From Propionimicrobium lymphophilum DSM 4903 (lineage in GTDB: Bacteria; Actinomycetota; Actinomycetes; Propionibacteriales; Propionibacteriaceae): 64,000 nt of DNA. The translations under genes and the position numbers were made by a program. How positions within the stretch are numbered: the first letter of the stretch is position 1; each line of letters begins with the position of its first letter. The notes below the pieces were generated by a model. The model was given only the letters and a program-made list of their open reading frames with translations. It was not told the DNA's origin and did not search any database. Of this stretch, positions 47,532-56,088 are shown piece by piece. The DNA lies in contig NZ_AUIB01000001.1 of the NCBI RefSeq assembly GCF_000423485.1, forward strand, positions 434,001 to 498,000, given 5' to 3'.

Positions 47532-48802
47532 TCTTCTGCCTCCTCGGTTTCGCCATCCATCTGAGCGCCACGCCAGTCAGGCGGCAGCATATGGTCGAGC
47601 AAGTCGTCAACCGTAACGGCGCCTACCAACTGCTGGTGCTCGTCTACGACTGGGGCAATCACGAGGTTGTAGGTGGCGAAGTAGCGGCTTAGGTCGTATA
47701 GGTTTAGGTCTGGCGACACCGGTTCGATCTCATCGTCGACCATTCTGCCGGCCATCAGGCTCGGTGGCTCTCGCAGCAGACGCTGGATGTGCACCGCGCC
47801 CAAGTACTTTCCTGTCGGCGGGTCGTGTGGTGGGCGCGTTATGAAAACCATCGAGGCTAGAGCCGGCGTGATGTCGGAGTTGCGCACCTTGGCAAGGCAG
47901 GTGGCGATGGTGGAATCGGCGCTGACGACGACTGGCTCCGGCGTCATCATGCCGCCTGCAGTCAACTCTTCATACTGCAGCAGGTTACGCACGTCTCGAG
48001 CGTCCTCCGGCTGCATTCGGGCGAGCAGGTCCTCCGCCATTTCTTCTGGTAGATCGTTAATGAGGTCGGCCGCGTCGTCCGGGTCCATCTCTTCCAGAAC
48101 GTCGGCTGCTCGTTCGGCTTCCAAGGTTTCCAACAGGTCGACCTGCTCGTCACTAGGCAACTCCTGAAATGCGTCTGCCAGCAATTCGTCGTCCAACGCA
48201 AGAGCGATTTCCGACCTGCGGTCCGGTTCCATGTCGTGCAGCTCTCGAGCCACATCCGCAGGGTGCATCTCGGCCAGCTCTGCGACCTTGGAGTGCGTGC
48301 GCTGCTGATCTGTCCAGACGTACTTTGCGACATCTAGCCACTTGCGTGTGACGATCGGGCCGTATTGGGGGATGCCAAAACGCCTGGACTTGACCTCGCG
48401 GAGGGCGACTTCGGTGAGCGCCCAGTCGCGGTTTCGCACCTGCGCCATGGCGATATCGTGGACGAGCGCGCGCTCTAGTTTATTCTCAGCATCTGTGCGT
48501 TCGATGACCCGATCGAACATGTCGTCGATCACCAAAACTTCGCTGGAGCGCTGTTCGAAACGACGGGTATCGACCTGGCCACCAATCACAATCTGAGTCG
48601 CGTCGATGGACCTGACCCTGATCATCGGGACGAAAATTTGTCTTCGCGCAAACAGCTCGACGACAAGGCCTCTTACCCTGGGGTTCTTGCCCAGCCGGGC
48701 CTGGACCACGGCATCGCGGACCTTGCCGACCTGTTCGCCACGGGCGTCCAACATCGGGAGGCCGCGCAGCTTACTGATGAAAACGGCTGAAGACACACTC
48801 AC
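47528..48802 (-). CDS. PRC-barrel / MgtE-N / CBS-pair cytoplasmic protein
   Basis: A 424-residue soluble protein. Residues 5-75 look like a PRC-barrel, 155-265 an MgtE N-terminal superhelix with repeated acidic elements (LEEMDPDDAADLINDLPEE), and 275-405 a CBS pair. The membrane channel of MgtE is absent, so it is a sensor without a transporter, perhaps acting on the DUF1003 partner. GTG 48802 with AGGAT upstream is preferred to the TTG ten codons earlier. Confidence 0.85.
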   Translation of the reverse strand: MSVSSAVFISKLRGLPMLDARGEQVGKVRDAVVQARLGKNPRVRGLVVELFARRQIFVPMIRVRSIDATQIVIGGQVDTRRFEQRSSEVLVIDDMFDRVIERTDAENKLERALVHDIAMAQVRNRDWALTEVALREVKSRRFGIPQYGPIVTRKWLDVAKYVWTDQQRTHSKVAELAEMHPADVARELHDMEPDRRSEIALALDDELLADAFQELPSDEQVDLLETLEAERAADVLEEMDPDDAADLINDLPEEMAEDLLARMQPEDARDVRNLLQYEELTAGGMMTPEPVVVSADSTIATCLAKVRNSDITPALASMVFITRPPHDPPTGKYLGAVHIQRLLREPPSLMAGRMVDDEIEPVSPDLNLYDLSRYFATYNLVIAPVVDEHQQLVGAVTVDDLLDHMLPPDWRGAQMDGETEEAEE

Positions 48803-48948
48803 AAGCGAAATCCTACCCTTTGGAGTGAGCAATCATGGTCTTCATTAGGCCCTGGGTAAACCAAAACGAATCGCTAACTCACAAGTTCTTCAAAGTTGGC
48901 TCACAGGTTGCTTGTCTAGTCTGGGCTAGTACCGAATTGGAGGAACAC

Positions 48949-49563
48949 ATGCCAAACCGAATTAACATGGACTCGGCTGCCCGAATCAAGGGCGCCACGG
49001 CGATAGCCATCTATGACGAATATTCCGACGCGCAGCGCGCAGTCGATTACCTGTCGGATCGGGAGTTCCCCGTCGAATACTGCACTATCGTCGGTACTGA
49101 TCTGAGGTCTGTAGAGAAGGTGACGGGCAGGCTCACCTGGGGCAAAGTGATGGGTGCTGGTGCCCTACAAGGCGTGATTTGGGGCATTGGCCTAGGTCTT
49201 CTGATGATGCTGTTCTGGCCGGGTGCCGGGCTCGCCACTTTGGTCATGGCGGTAGCCATCTTCATCTTGATCAACCTCATCACTACGGCGATCACCTATC
49301 AGGTTTCAGGTGGCAACAGGGACTTCACTTCGACGACTGCCATCGTCGCCACCCACTACGAGATTCTCGTTGACCGTCAGCACGCAGCTAAGGCTCGCTC
49401 GATCTTAGCCGGGCCGACCTACACGGGCACCCCAAACCAGGTGGCTCAGCAGGATGCCGCCACTTCGCAGGACCTGAGCAGCTGGGCTCCGCCGGCGGCA
49501 CCTAGCCCGCAGCCGGATGCAAATCAGACCCCTCAGCAGACGTTCGATCCGCGCGGCAACTAG
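48949..49563 (+). CDS. general-stress-protein-like membrane protein
   Basis: A 204-residue protein: N-terminal alpha/beta part with VDYLSDREFPVEYCTIVG, two adjacent hydrophobic segments (about 70-115, GALQGVIWGIGLGLLMMLFW), then a disordered Pro/Gln-rich tail. This is the actinobacterial general-stress-protein family (Rv1234 type), of unknown function. ATG 48949 has TTGGAGGA 6 bases upstream; the longer frame has no support. Confidence 0.85.
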   Translation: MPNRINMDSAARIKGATAIAIYDEYSDAQRAVDYLSDREFPVEYCTIVGTDLRSVEKVTGRLTWGKVMGAGALQGVIWGIGLGLLMMLFWPGAGLATLVMAVAIFILINLITTAITYQVSGGNRDFTSTTAIVATHYEILVDRQHAAKARSILAGPTYTGTPNQVAQQDAATSQDLSSWAPPAAPSPQPDANQTPQQTFDPRGN

Positions 49564-49573
49564 CAAACTCAAA

Positions 49574-49613
49574 AAATTAGGCCTGGTCGGTTTTCTCGAC
49601 CAGGCCTAATTTT
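49574..49613. terminator. bidirectional terminator, stress gene / pepP
   Basis: A perfect 16-bp stem (49574-49589 with 49597-49612) with A- and T-runs at the edges between convergent genes. Confidence 0.9.
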
Positions 49614-49621
49614 GTTTCGGT

Positions 49622-51100
49622 CTAATTCAGTAAGCCTGCCATCCAGTCCTCTACATCCTTGCTGGAGCGGGGGAGCTGATCGGACAGGATCCTCGCCGCG
49701 CCGTCAGTGATCAAGATGTCGTCCTCGATGCGCACGCCTATTCCGCGTAGCTCCTCGGGCACCATCAGATCAGTGGACTTGAAGTAGATGCCGGGCTCAA
49801 CGGTGATGACCATACCGGGCTCAAGCTTGCCTTGGCGGTACACCTCGCGCCGGGCAGCAGCGCAGTCGTGAACGTCCAGGCCGAGGTGGTGGCTGGTGCT
49901 GTGCACCATCCAACGCCTCCACTGGCCGCCCTCCGGGCTCAGCGCCTCTTCCGCGCTGACGGGCAAAATTCCCCATTCTTCGAGCTTGCGAGCTATTACC
50001 GAGACCGCTGCGTAATGCACGTCGAGGAAGTCAGCTCCTGCGCGCGCAGCCTCAATGCCTGCGGACTGAGCCTCATAGACCGCGTCGTATACCTTGCGCT
50101 GAGCATCCGTGAACTTACCGTTGACCGGCATAGTGCGGGTGACGTCAGCCGTGTATAGCGAATCCAGTTCGACGCCGGCATCCATCAAAAGCAGGTCGCC
50201 GTCCTTCAGGTCCCCATCATTAACGATCCAGTGCAATGTGTTTGCGTGGTCTCCGGAGGCCGCGATGGTGTCGTAACCAACGGCGTTTCCACGGTGCCTT
50301 GCGTGCAGACCGAAGACGCCCTCAACCCAGCGCTCGCCACGGCCGTTCTTCACGGCATTAGGGAATTCCTTCACGACTGCCTCGAAGCCTACCGCTGTCG
50401 CCTCACAGGCTTCGACCAGCTGCGCCACCTCGAAATCGTCCTTGATGAAGCGTAGTTCACTGAGAGCGGTCTCGAATTCTGCGTCTTCTTTGTCGCCCCT
50501 GCCACGCCACTGGTCTACCCTGTCGGCAAGCTCCGGACTGGCCCCGCGAAGGATCCTCGTCGGTGTGGTGGAAGCCGCCTGGCGTAGGTTCATTTCGAGA
50601 TCACTGATGTCCATAGTGTTGATAGCGCCAAGCGCGCTCATCTCTTCCAGAGACTCTCGCTGGCCGACCCACATTTCGCCGTAAGTAGAGTCGGCGTAAA
50701 ACTCCTCGTCCGTGCGGGGGACCCTAGGGTGGAAGTAAAGATTGGCATCGTGCCCGCCGGCGCTCGGCTCCATCACCAGAAACGCGTTGGGTTCTCTGTC
50801 GGTGCCAAGGCCCGTCAACCAAGTAAATGCGCTGTGTGGACGGAAACGATAGTCGCAGTCGTTGTTACGAACCTGAAGGTGCCCTGCAGGAACAATCAGT
50901 CGTTCGCCAGGGAACATCTCGGAAAGCTGCTGACGGTGCTTGGCGGCATTGACTGCACCCGCGATTGGCTTAGGAAGGTTCGGATCGTACGGCTGCCAAT
51001 CCTTGCAGATAAACTCCTTGAAAGCCTCAGAGAATCTGCTCTGCCTGTTGGCTATTTCAGTTTTTGGGCTGCCCTTCTGCTCTGGGGTCGTCTCGTTCAT
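49622..51100 (-). CDS. pepP: Xaa-Pro aminopeptidase (M24B)
   Basis: A 492-residue metallopeptidase that removes N-terminal residues before proline. The N-terminal creatinase-like domain covers about 50-215; the pita-bread domain has the two-metal ligands in LLMDAGVELDSLYTADVTRT, HHLGLDVHD, EPGIYF and RIEDD. ATG 51100 is preferred because AAAAGG lies 6 bases upstream; GTG 51115 is five codons earlier. Cytoplasmic. Confidence 0.92.
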   Translation of the reverse strand: MNETTPEQKGSPKTEIANRQSRFSEAFKEFICKDWQPYDPNLPKPIAGAVNAAKHRQQLSEMFPGERLIVPAGHLQVRNNDCDYRFRPHSAFTWLTGLGTDREPNAFLVMEPSAGGHDANLYFHPRVPRTDEEFYADSTYGEMWVGQRESLEEMSALGAINTMDISDLEMNLRQAASTTPTRILRGASPELADRVDQWRGRGDKEDAEFETALSELRFIKDDFEVAQLVEACEATAVGFEAVVKEFPNAVKNGRGERWVEGVFGLHARHRGNAVGYDTIAASGDHANTLHWIVNDGDLKDGDLLLMDAGVELDSLYTADVTRTMPVNGKFTDAQRKVYDAVYEAQSAGIEAARAGADFLDVHYAAVSVIARKLEEWGILPVSAEEALSPEGGQWRRWMVHSTSHHLGLDVHDCAAARREVYRQGKLEPGMVITVEPGIYFKSTDLMVPEELRGIGVRIEDDILITDGAARILSDQLPRSSKDVEDWMAGLLN

Positions 51101-51196
51101 CAAAATCCTTTTCACTAGCTAACATCGAGTCTATGTCGCGAAAGCTGCTTTTCGTTCATACGCTCAGTGGTTAACCATAATCAGTTCGGAGAACAG

Positions 51197-51961
51197 ATGA
51201 TCTCGCCAAAAGAGAAACAGAGAATTTCTAGACAGTTAGTGCTGCCAGGTTTTGGCGTGGCGGCTCAAGAACGACTCGCCAGTGCTCATGTCGTGGTGAT
51301 AGGCGCGGGAGGCCTCGGCGGGCCGCTACTTTTGTCTTTGGCCGGGGCAGGCGTCGGGAAAGTGACAATCGTCGATGACGACGAGGTCAGCCTTTCCAAT
51401 ATTTCCCGTCAGATTCTTTTCAACGTTGGCGACATCGGAGAATCGAAGGCCCGCCTTGCCGCAGAGAAGCTTTCCAAAATGCACCCGGACGGTAGTTTTC
51501 TTGCCGTTACCGAGAATTTCAGCCCAGAAAACGCGCTAAAACTAGCGTCCGACGCGGATCTTCTTGTCGAAGCGAGCGACAACTTCAACACGAAATTCTT
51601 AAGCGCAGACGTCGCGGAAGTCACCTCTACTCCTCTGGTTTGGGGCTCAGTGCTCAGATTCGAGGGGCAAGTTGGTCTGTGCTGGAGCGGTGAAAGAGTG
51701 GTGGATGGAGTTGGTTTCAGGGATCTGCATCCCGAGCAGCCCTCTTCCGATCTGATCCCCGACAACGCGAAGGTTGGAGTGCTTGGCGCATCCACCGGGG
51801 TCATCGGCAACTTGATGGCCACGGAGGTAATCAAATTCATTGTTGGAGTAGGCGATTCGCGGCCAGGCCTGCTGCTCAGCTACGACGCTATGAGTGCCAG
51901 GCTGATCCGTTCTCAGGTGGTCGCTAACAGCTCAAGACGTCAGCTGCGCAAGCTAGGGTGA
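51197..51961 (+). CDS. ThiF/MoeB/HesA-family adenylyltransferase
   Basis: A 254-residue E1-like enzyme that adenylates the C-terminus of a ThiS/MoaD-type sulfur carrier. It shows VIGAGGLGGPLLLSLAGAGVG (nucleotide site), DDDEVSLSNISRQ and the EASDNFNTK block. The zinc CxxC pairs of E. coli MoeB are not seen. The rhodanese gene 5 bases on suggests a sulfur-transfer pair, possibly for molybdopterin, which the DmsA enzyme needs, or thiamine. GGAGA precedes ATG 51197. Confidence 0.85.
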   Translation: MISPKEKQRISRQLVLPGFGVAAQERLASAHVVVIGAGGLGGPLLLSLAGAGVGKVTIVDDDEVSLSNISRQILFNVGDIGESKARLAAEKLSKMHPDGSFLAVTENFSPENALKLASDADLLVEASDNFNTKFLSADVAEVTSTPLVWGSVLRFEGQVGLCWSGERVVDGVGFRDLHPEQPSSDLIPDNAKVGVLGASTGVIGNLMATEVIKFIVGVGDSRPGLLLSYDAMSARLIRSQVVANSSRRQLRKLG

Positions 51962-51965
51962 TTGC

Positions 51966-52289
51966 ATGTTGAAAAAGGAATCCAGCGCAGACGAACTGTT
52001 AGCGATGATCAGATCGGGCGAAGCAGTGGCCTTGGATGTCCGCGAGGACGACGAACGAGAGGCAAAAGACTTATCGGTGCCATCTGAGCACCTTCCGCTT
52101 TCTCGCATGAGCGAGCAAGTTTTCGACGATTTCCTCACAGCTTTGGGCGCAACTACTAAGGTCGTCATCTACTGTGCCTCGGGAGGTAGGAGTCAGCGAG
52201 TGGTAAACCACTTCTCTGATAAAGCCGCTAAGGCTGGCGTCGAGCTGCTTAATCTGCCCGGTGGTGTGCTTAAAAACGCCGGTAAATAA
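51966..52289 (+). CDS. single-domain rhodanese
   Basis: A 107-residue rhodanese with the active-site cysteine C70 in IYCASGGRS and LDVREDDERE near residue 23. It carries persulfide sulfur. Together with the ThiF-type enzyme it matches the two halves of MoeBR/MOCS3-like fused proteins. Confidence 0.88.
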   Translation: MLKKESSADELLAMIRSGEAVALDVREDDEREAKDLSVPSEHLPLSRMSEQVFDDFLTALGATTKVVIYCASGGRSQRVVNHFSDKAAKAGVELLNLPGGVLKNAGK

Positions 52290-52322
52290 AGCAGTTGGCT
52301 AACGCTGGCATAATATGGCCCT

Positions 52323-53039
52323 ATGCAAGCAGAACCTCGCCACCAACGTGTCCTTCTCGATTTAGCCAAACTCGATACCGAGGCAGCGCAGCTCCAGCAC
52401 CGCAAGCGAACGCTTCCGGTGCTGAAAGAGCTCTCAGAGCTTGCCAGTGAGCGCAAGAAGCTACTCGAGGAGGTTGTGGTCGCAGACACCAAGGCCAGCG
52501 ACACGAAGATGATCCTAGATCGAGTCGACGAAGACTTAGAACCCGCAAAGGCGAGGCTGAAGCGAAACGATGAGCTGGCCCACACGAATCTGCCGCACAA
52601 GCAGATTCAGGCCATCCTCGACGAGAGCGAACACCTCAAAGGCCGCATCGCCGAGTTAGAAGAACAGCATCTGAGCGCAGAAATTGACGCCGAAGAGGCC
52701 AGCGAAAAGGCCGCGGCGCTAGCTAAGCAGCGCGTCGACATCGAGACAAAGATGAAAGAACTGATCGTAGAGCGTGACGAGCAGGGCAAACAGATCGATG
52801 CTGACTACAAGGCCAACCGCGACGAGCGCGCCCAAACCGCTAAGGCAATTCCCGAGGCGTTGTTGAACGTCTACAACAAGATCTCTCAGCGAAACATCTA
52901 CGGCGCAGCGCCATACAACAACGGTCGCTGCGGTGGCTGTGGGCTGGAACTCGACGCGACAGACAAGAAGCGCGCCCAGGAAGCCAGCCCCGAAACCGTG
53001 CTTCGCTGCGAGGAGTGCAGTCGAATCTTGGTTCGCTGA
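52323..53039 (+). CDS. coiled-coil protein with C4 zinc ribbon (CT398 type)
   Basis: A 238-residue protein: long coiled coil (about 10-165) and a C-terminal zinc ribbon (CGGCG ... CEEC, about 198-235). The Chlamydia homologue CT398 has a known structure; actinobacterial members (Rv2229c) are of unknown function. In mycobacteria the gene sits beside the RNase HI gene; here that gene is 52 kb away. RNase P RNA follows immediately. Confidence 0.88.
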   Translation: MQAEPRHQRVLLDLAKLDTEAAQLQHRKRTLPVLKELSELASERKKLLEEVVVADTKASDTKMILDRVDEDLEPAKARLKRNDELAHTNLPHKQIQAILDESEHLKGRIAELEEQHLSAEIDAEEASEKAAALAKQRVDIETKMKELIVERDEQGKQIDADYKANRDERAQTAKAIPEALLNVYNKISQRNIYGAAPYNNGRCGGCGLELDATDKKRAQEASPETVLRCEECSRILVR

Positions 53040-53045
53040 TCGCGC

Positions 53046-53051
53046 TATACT
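53046..53051 (+). promoter_or_regulatory. -10 box of the rnpB promoter
   Basis: TATACT lies 8 bases before the mapped 5' end of RNase P RNA. A matching -35 box at normal spacing is not obvious. Confidence 0.45.
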
Positions 53052-53059
53052 TGTCGCTC

Positions 53060-53446
53060 GGATGAGTCGGCCGGGTGATCGCGGCGAAAGCTGAGGAAAG
53101 TCCGGGCTCCACAGGGCAAGGTGGTGGGTAACGCCCACCCGGGGTGACCCGCGGGATAGCGCAACAGAAAGTAGACCGCCTAGTTTGGCCTTAGCGCCAC
53201 ACGGGTAAGGGTGAAAGGGTGGTGTAAGAGACCACCGCGACGTCGGCGACGGCGTTGGCATGGCAAGCCCCACCTGGAGTAAGACCAAGAAAGACGCACT
53301 GCGTCTGCGACGGCTTAAGCTGCCCGCCTAGCCGTCGGGTAGGTTGCACGCCGGCGGCGCAAGTCGCCGGGGAAGGCTGCCGGTAACGGCAGTCGCAGAT
53401 GGATGATCACCGATTACAGAACCCGGCTTATAGGCCGGCTCGTCCC
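53060..53446 (+). ncRNA. rnpB: RNase P RNA, bacterial type A
   Basis: About 387 bases. The ends pair as helix P1 (GGATGAG-CGGCC with GGCCGGCTCGTCC). GAGGAAAGTCCGGGCTCC is the conserved CR-I region, ACAGAAA follows, and ACAGAACCCGGCTTATA near the 3' end is the conserved P4 partner. It is the catalytic RNA that trims tRNA 5' ends. Confidence 0.96.
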
Positions 53447-53716
53447 TTACAAATTCAGCAGCCTGGTCTTTAACATGTCGTAATCCTCTTGGGTTATTAG
53501 CTTCTCGTCAAGTATTTTTTTGGCCTTTCGGAGCTGCTCCAATGCGTCTGGTGAGTCCTGCCGATTGAATCCCCCCTGCCATTATCTGTGCCGCGCATAA
53601 CGCCGCTGGCAACAGCGGTTGTCGGTGGCAGAGCGTCAGGAACTGTTCCAAAGTCGAGCCAATGATCGGCGAACATGCCCGATATTGCGCCGTTGAAGGC
53701 ATTTAATTAATGCCAT
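53447..53716 (-). pseudogene. SPFH/SHOCT (virion-core-like) protein, internally deleted
   Basis: Two ends of one gene survive. ATG 53716 gives MALIK; shifted by one base the frame continues AFNGAISGMFADHWLDFG and on to VMRGTDNGRG, matching the start of the SPFH family related to YdjI-type virion core proteins. Directly after a run of six G the third frame reads ALEQLRKAKKILDEKLITQ and ends LLNL-stop, a SHOCT C-terminus. The SPFH body, some 250 or more residues, is missing and two frameshifts remain. It overlaps the 3' end of the TFIIB-type pseudogene by 10 bases, an old operon join. Confidence 0.75.
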
Positions 53717-55173
53717 GTTTTATCCCTAACTTCACTGTTTTGATTCATTGGTGGAAGAATTTTTTTATCCCACATCTTCAGGTTTGAAACCTCAACTTTT
53801 GTTTCTTTTCTAAAATCGTGTTCCTCAGCCAAACTGAGGGCGAGTTTGTTCAAAAAATGCGGCGCGCTGACGAAAGCAAAGAGACAAGCGGGGAGTGTCA
53901 GTGCGGACCACAACATCATCGACTGGCGCAAGCCCAGAGCAGCCAATAGCGGAGCAATCATCGAACCGATAAAGGTCAACACGACGAAAGTGATCGGTGG
54001 GGCTAGCAGAACCACTACCGATGATTTCTTGCGATCGTAGGGTACCGCTCCCACGGTTTCTTTGGTCCGGCCATTTACCGCGAGCAAATAGTGCCGGCGA
54101 ACGTCTTTTTCGACCTCAGTGAAGGTGTATAACCAAACTGGTAGGTAGATGGCTAACCAGCGGCTGCCGGTGGTGTCGAGTTCGGCATCCATCCAATCGA
54201 CGCCTAGATCGTATAGGTCAACGGTCTTCTCAACTTGGTCGCTTGCCAAAGTCGTAAGCTGCCAGTCAGCGATCTCTCGCAGTTCGGACAAGTTCTGTTC
54301 GCGACTATCCGCGGAAAAACCGCGCAGATAGCTTGCCTCGAACGCAACCGCGTTTTGGGTGTCATAGGGTTGCAGGACGTTCACGACGTGCGTCGGCAGA
54401 CCTCCGTCATAAAAATCGACCGCCTGCTCATCATTCGTTCAGAAAACGAAAGTAACGAGAACTTCCCTTGCCGGGCTTTGCCCTTACTTTTTGAAAGGCT
54501 GTCCCACTTTTTGGCCGATTCGATTGCAAGGTCGTCGACCGTCAGGTCTAAATCGCGGGCGCCGCTGAATTCTTGCCTTGAGGCGCGGCTTTCCTTGTCG
54601 TAGCGCCTGCCTTGGATCCTTTTCTTTCCGATTCCGCTGGCACGAACATGAAGATTGGCGTCCAACAGGATATACGGCAGATAGACACCTCGGATGCGTT
54701 CTAGTGTAAGGCTGGTTTCGAAGTCCGACTGAATTAGTAGCCGGTGCTTGGATATATACTCCTGCATTCTGGTCAACGCGGTGTCGCGGCTGACGCTAAA
54801 CGGCAAGATAAGATCCGGAAACATCCCATTTGGGATCTGATGATTAACGGATAGCGTCTGCCGACACCAGTGGCACTCTAGTCTCGAGCTTTTGCGAGGT
54901 GTTTATCATCACCTCACCGCCGCAGCCCTGACACTTTATGGTGACCAAATCGAACTTCGGGTCAGTATCCTTGGCGCCGAAACCAACCTGGCGACCTACG
55001 ATATTCAAATCGTTCGTGGAATGCTCCGGAAGGAGCTTTGGTGCCCACTCGTATCGGCAAAACTTACAAACCCGTTTGCCCACAGTGACGACAATCTCCG
55101 CGGATCCGTATCGCGGGCACTTATTTAGCCCGTGATCACCCCAGATGCCACCGTGGGTGTTCGAGTCAGCCAT
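53707..55173 (-). pseudogene. TFIIB-type zinc-ribbon membrane protein, frameshifted
   Basis: Three pieces in different frames make up one protein. First (55173-54844): zinc-ribbon region, KCPRYG ... CKFC and then CQGCGGEV; the second Cys of the first CPxCG knuckle is Tyr. Second (about 54842-54381): HQIPNGMFPDLILPFSV and IRGVYLPYILLDANL. Third (about 54430-53707): EQAVDF, then VLQPYDTQNAVAFEASYLRGF, a long helical part and two membrane segments. These blocks occur in this order in the TFIIB-zinc-ribbon family of actinobacteria and firmicutes. A stop after ADAIR plus at least two frameshifts separate them. Confidence 0.8.
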
Positions 55174-55281
55174 GGCCATTTCCGACTTTCAGGTTCGCAA
55201 CATATATTTCTGAAAATCATTTCAGGCCAGGATTAAAGGCAGGTTAAATTCTCGTTTAACGAAAGTTAATTTGGCCTGTTT

Positions 55282-56001
55282 CTAGATGAGTTCCGCGTCT
55301 AGCTGCTGGGTGGTCACGCCGCTTGTGCCGGGCTGCAAGCTGTTCATGAAGTGGAGTACGCGCGCATCCTCGCGTTCGCTGATGACTTTGTGAAGCTTGC
55401 CGTCGACCCAGTGGATTGCCGCGCCGTCATCGATCGCGTAGCCGTCGGGCAAGATTCCGCTAGCGATGGCGTCCGTATAGGCCCCAGCGCGCCCTTCTTC
55501 GCCCTGGAAATGCGGGCAGAAGCTGCCCTCCAACAGGCCAAGACCGCCGCGCCAAGGACGCATCGGGCCGAACGAGTCGGTCAGGCAGCCTTCGAACCAG
55601 CAGCAAGCACCGGCGGAAATGCCGGCGAAAATGGTGTCTTTTCCGTTGGAGGCCATCTGTTTGAGAACCGCATCTACCCCGTGTGCTTTCCAAAGTGCCA
55701 TCATGTTTACCGTAGAAGACCCGCCTCCAACGAAGACGATGTCGGCCTCGGGTAGCCTCTCGATGGCGTGTGCTGCGCCCGTCCAGAGTGTTAGAACCAT
55801 GGTTCTAACACCAAGCACGCCGTAGCTGACAAGGAACTTGTTGATATACGTCGCGTCGTCTGCTGAAGCTGTCGGAATAAAGCACACCAACGGGGCCTCC
55901 ACGCTCGACAATCCGACAATGTAGCGATCGAGTGCGGTAGGTGAGCCGGTTGGGGACATAGAGAAGCCGCCGCCTCCGGCGGTGATGATGTGCGTGGTCA
56001 T
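55282..56001 (-). CDS. S51-family serine peptidase (peptidase E-like)
   Basis: A 239-residue protein of the class I glutamine-amidotransferase-like fold. The nucleophile Ser is in GISAGACCWF (about 123-132), as in peptidase E and cyanophycinase; VFVGGGSSTVNMM and a late IDDGAAIHW complete the set. Peptidase E cleaves Asp-X dipeptides. It stands alone, divergent from purK. Confidence 0.87.
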   Translation of the reverse strand: MTTHIITAGGGGFSMSPTGSPTALDRYIVGLSSVEAPLVCFIPTASADDATYINKFLVSYGVLGVRTMVLTLWTGAAHAIERLPEADIVFVGGGSSTVNMMALWKAHGVDAVLKQMASNGKDTIFAGISAGACCWFEGCLTDSFGPMRPWRGGLGLLEGSFCPHFQGEEGRAGAYTDAIASGILPDGYAIDDGAAIHWVDGKLHKVISEREDARVLHFMNSLQPGTSGVTTQQLDAELI

Positions 56002-56050
56002 GTCTGAAGTTTCGCAGATTTTCGGGTCGCATAGGAAGTGTTTCCGCTGA

Positions 56051-56080
56051 TTAGCCCTACATAACTCAATTTTCTATGCT
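56051..56080 (+). promoter_or_regulatory. promoter of a leaderless purK mRNA
   Basis: TTAGCC (56051-56056), an 18-base spacer and TATGCT (56075-56080) end 8 bases before the purK GTG. There is no ribosome site, so transcription probably begins at the start codon. Confidence 0.5.
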
Positions 56081-56088
56081 TAAAAACT

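Noticed and set aside
53508-53702. 64-codon minus frame between rnpB and the TFIIB-type gene as an independent gene
   Set aside because: It mixes out-of-frame parts; the other two frames carry recognisable SPFH and SHOCT ends, so a pseudogene explains the region better.
53447-55173. Frameshifts as simple sequencing errors
   Set aside because: A missing SPFH body of several hundred bases and a Cys-to-Tyr change in a zinc knuckle cannot come from single-base errors; individual frameshifts might still be.
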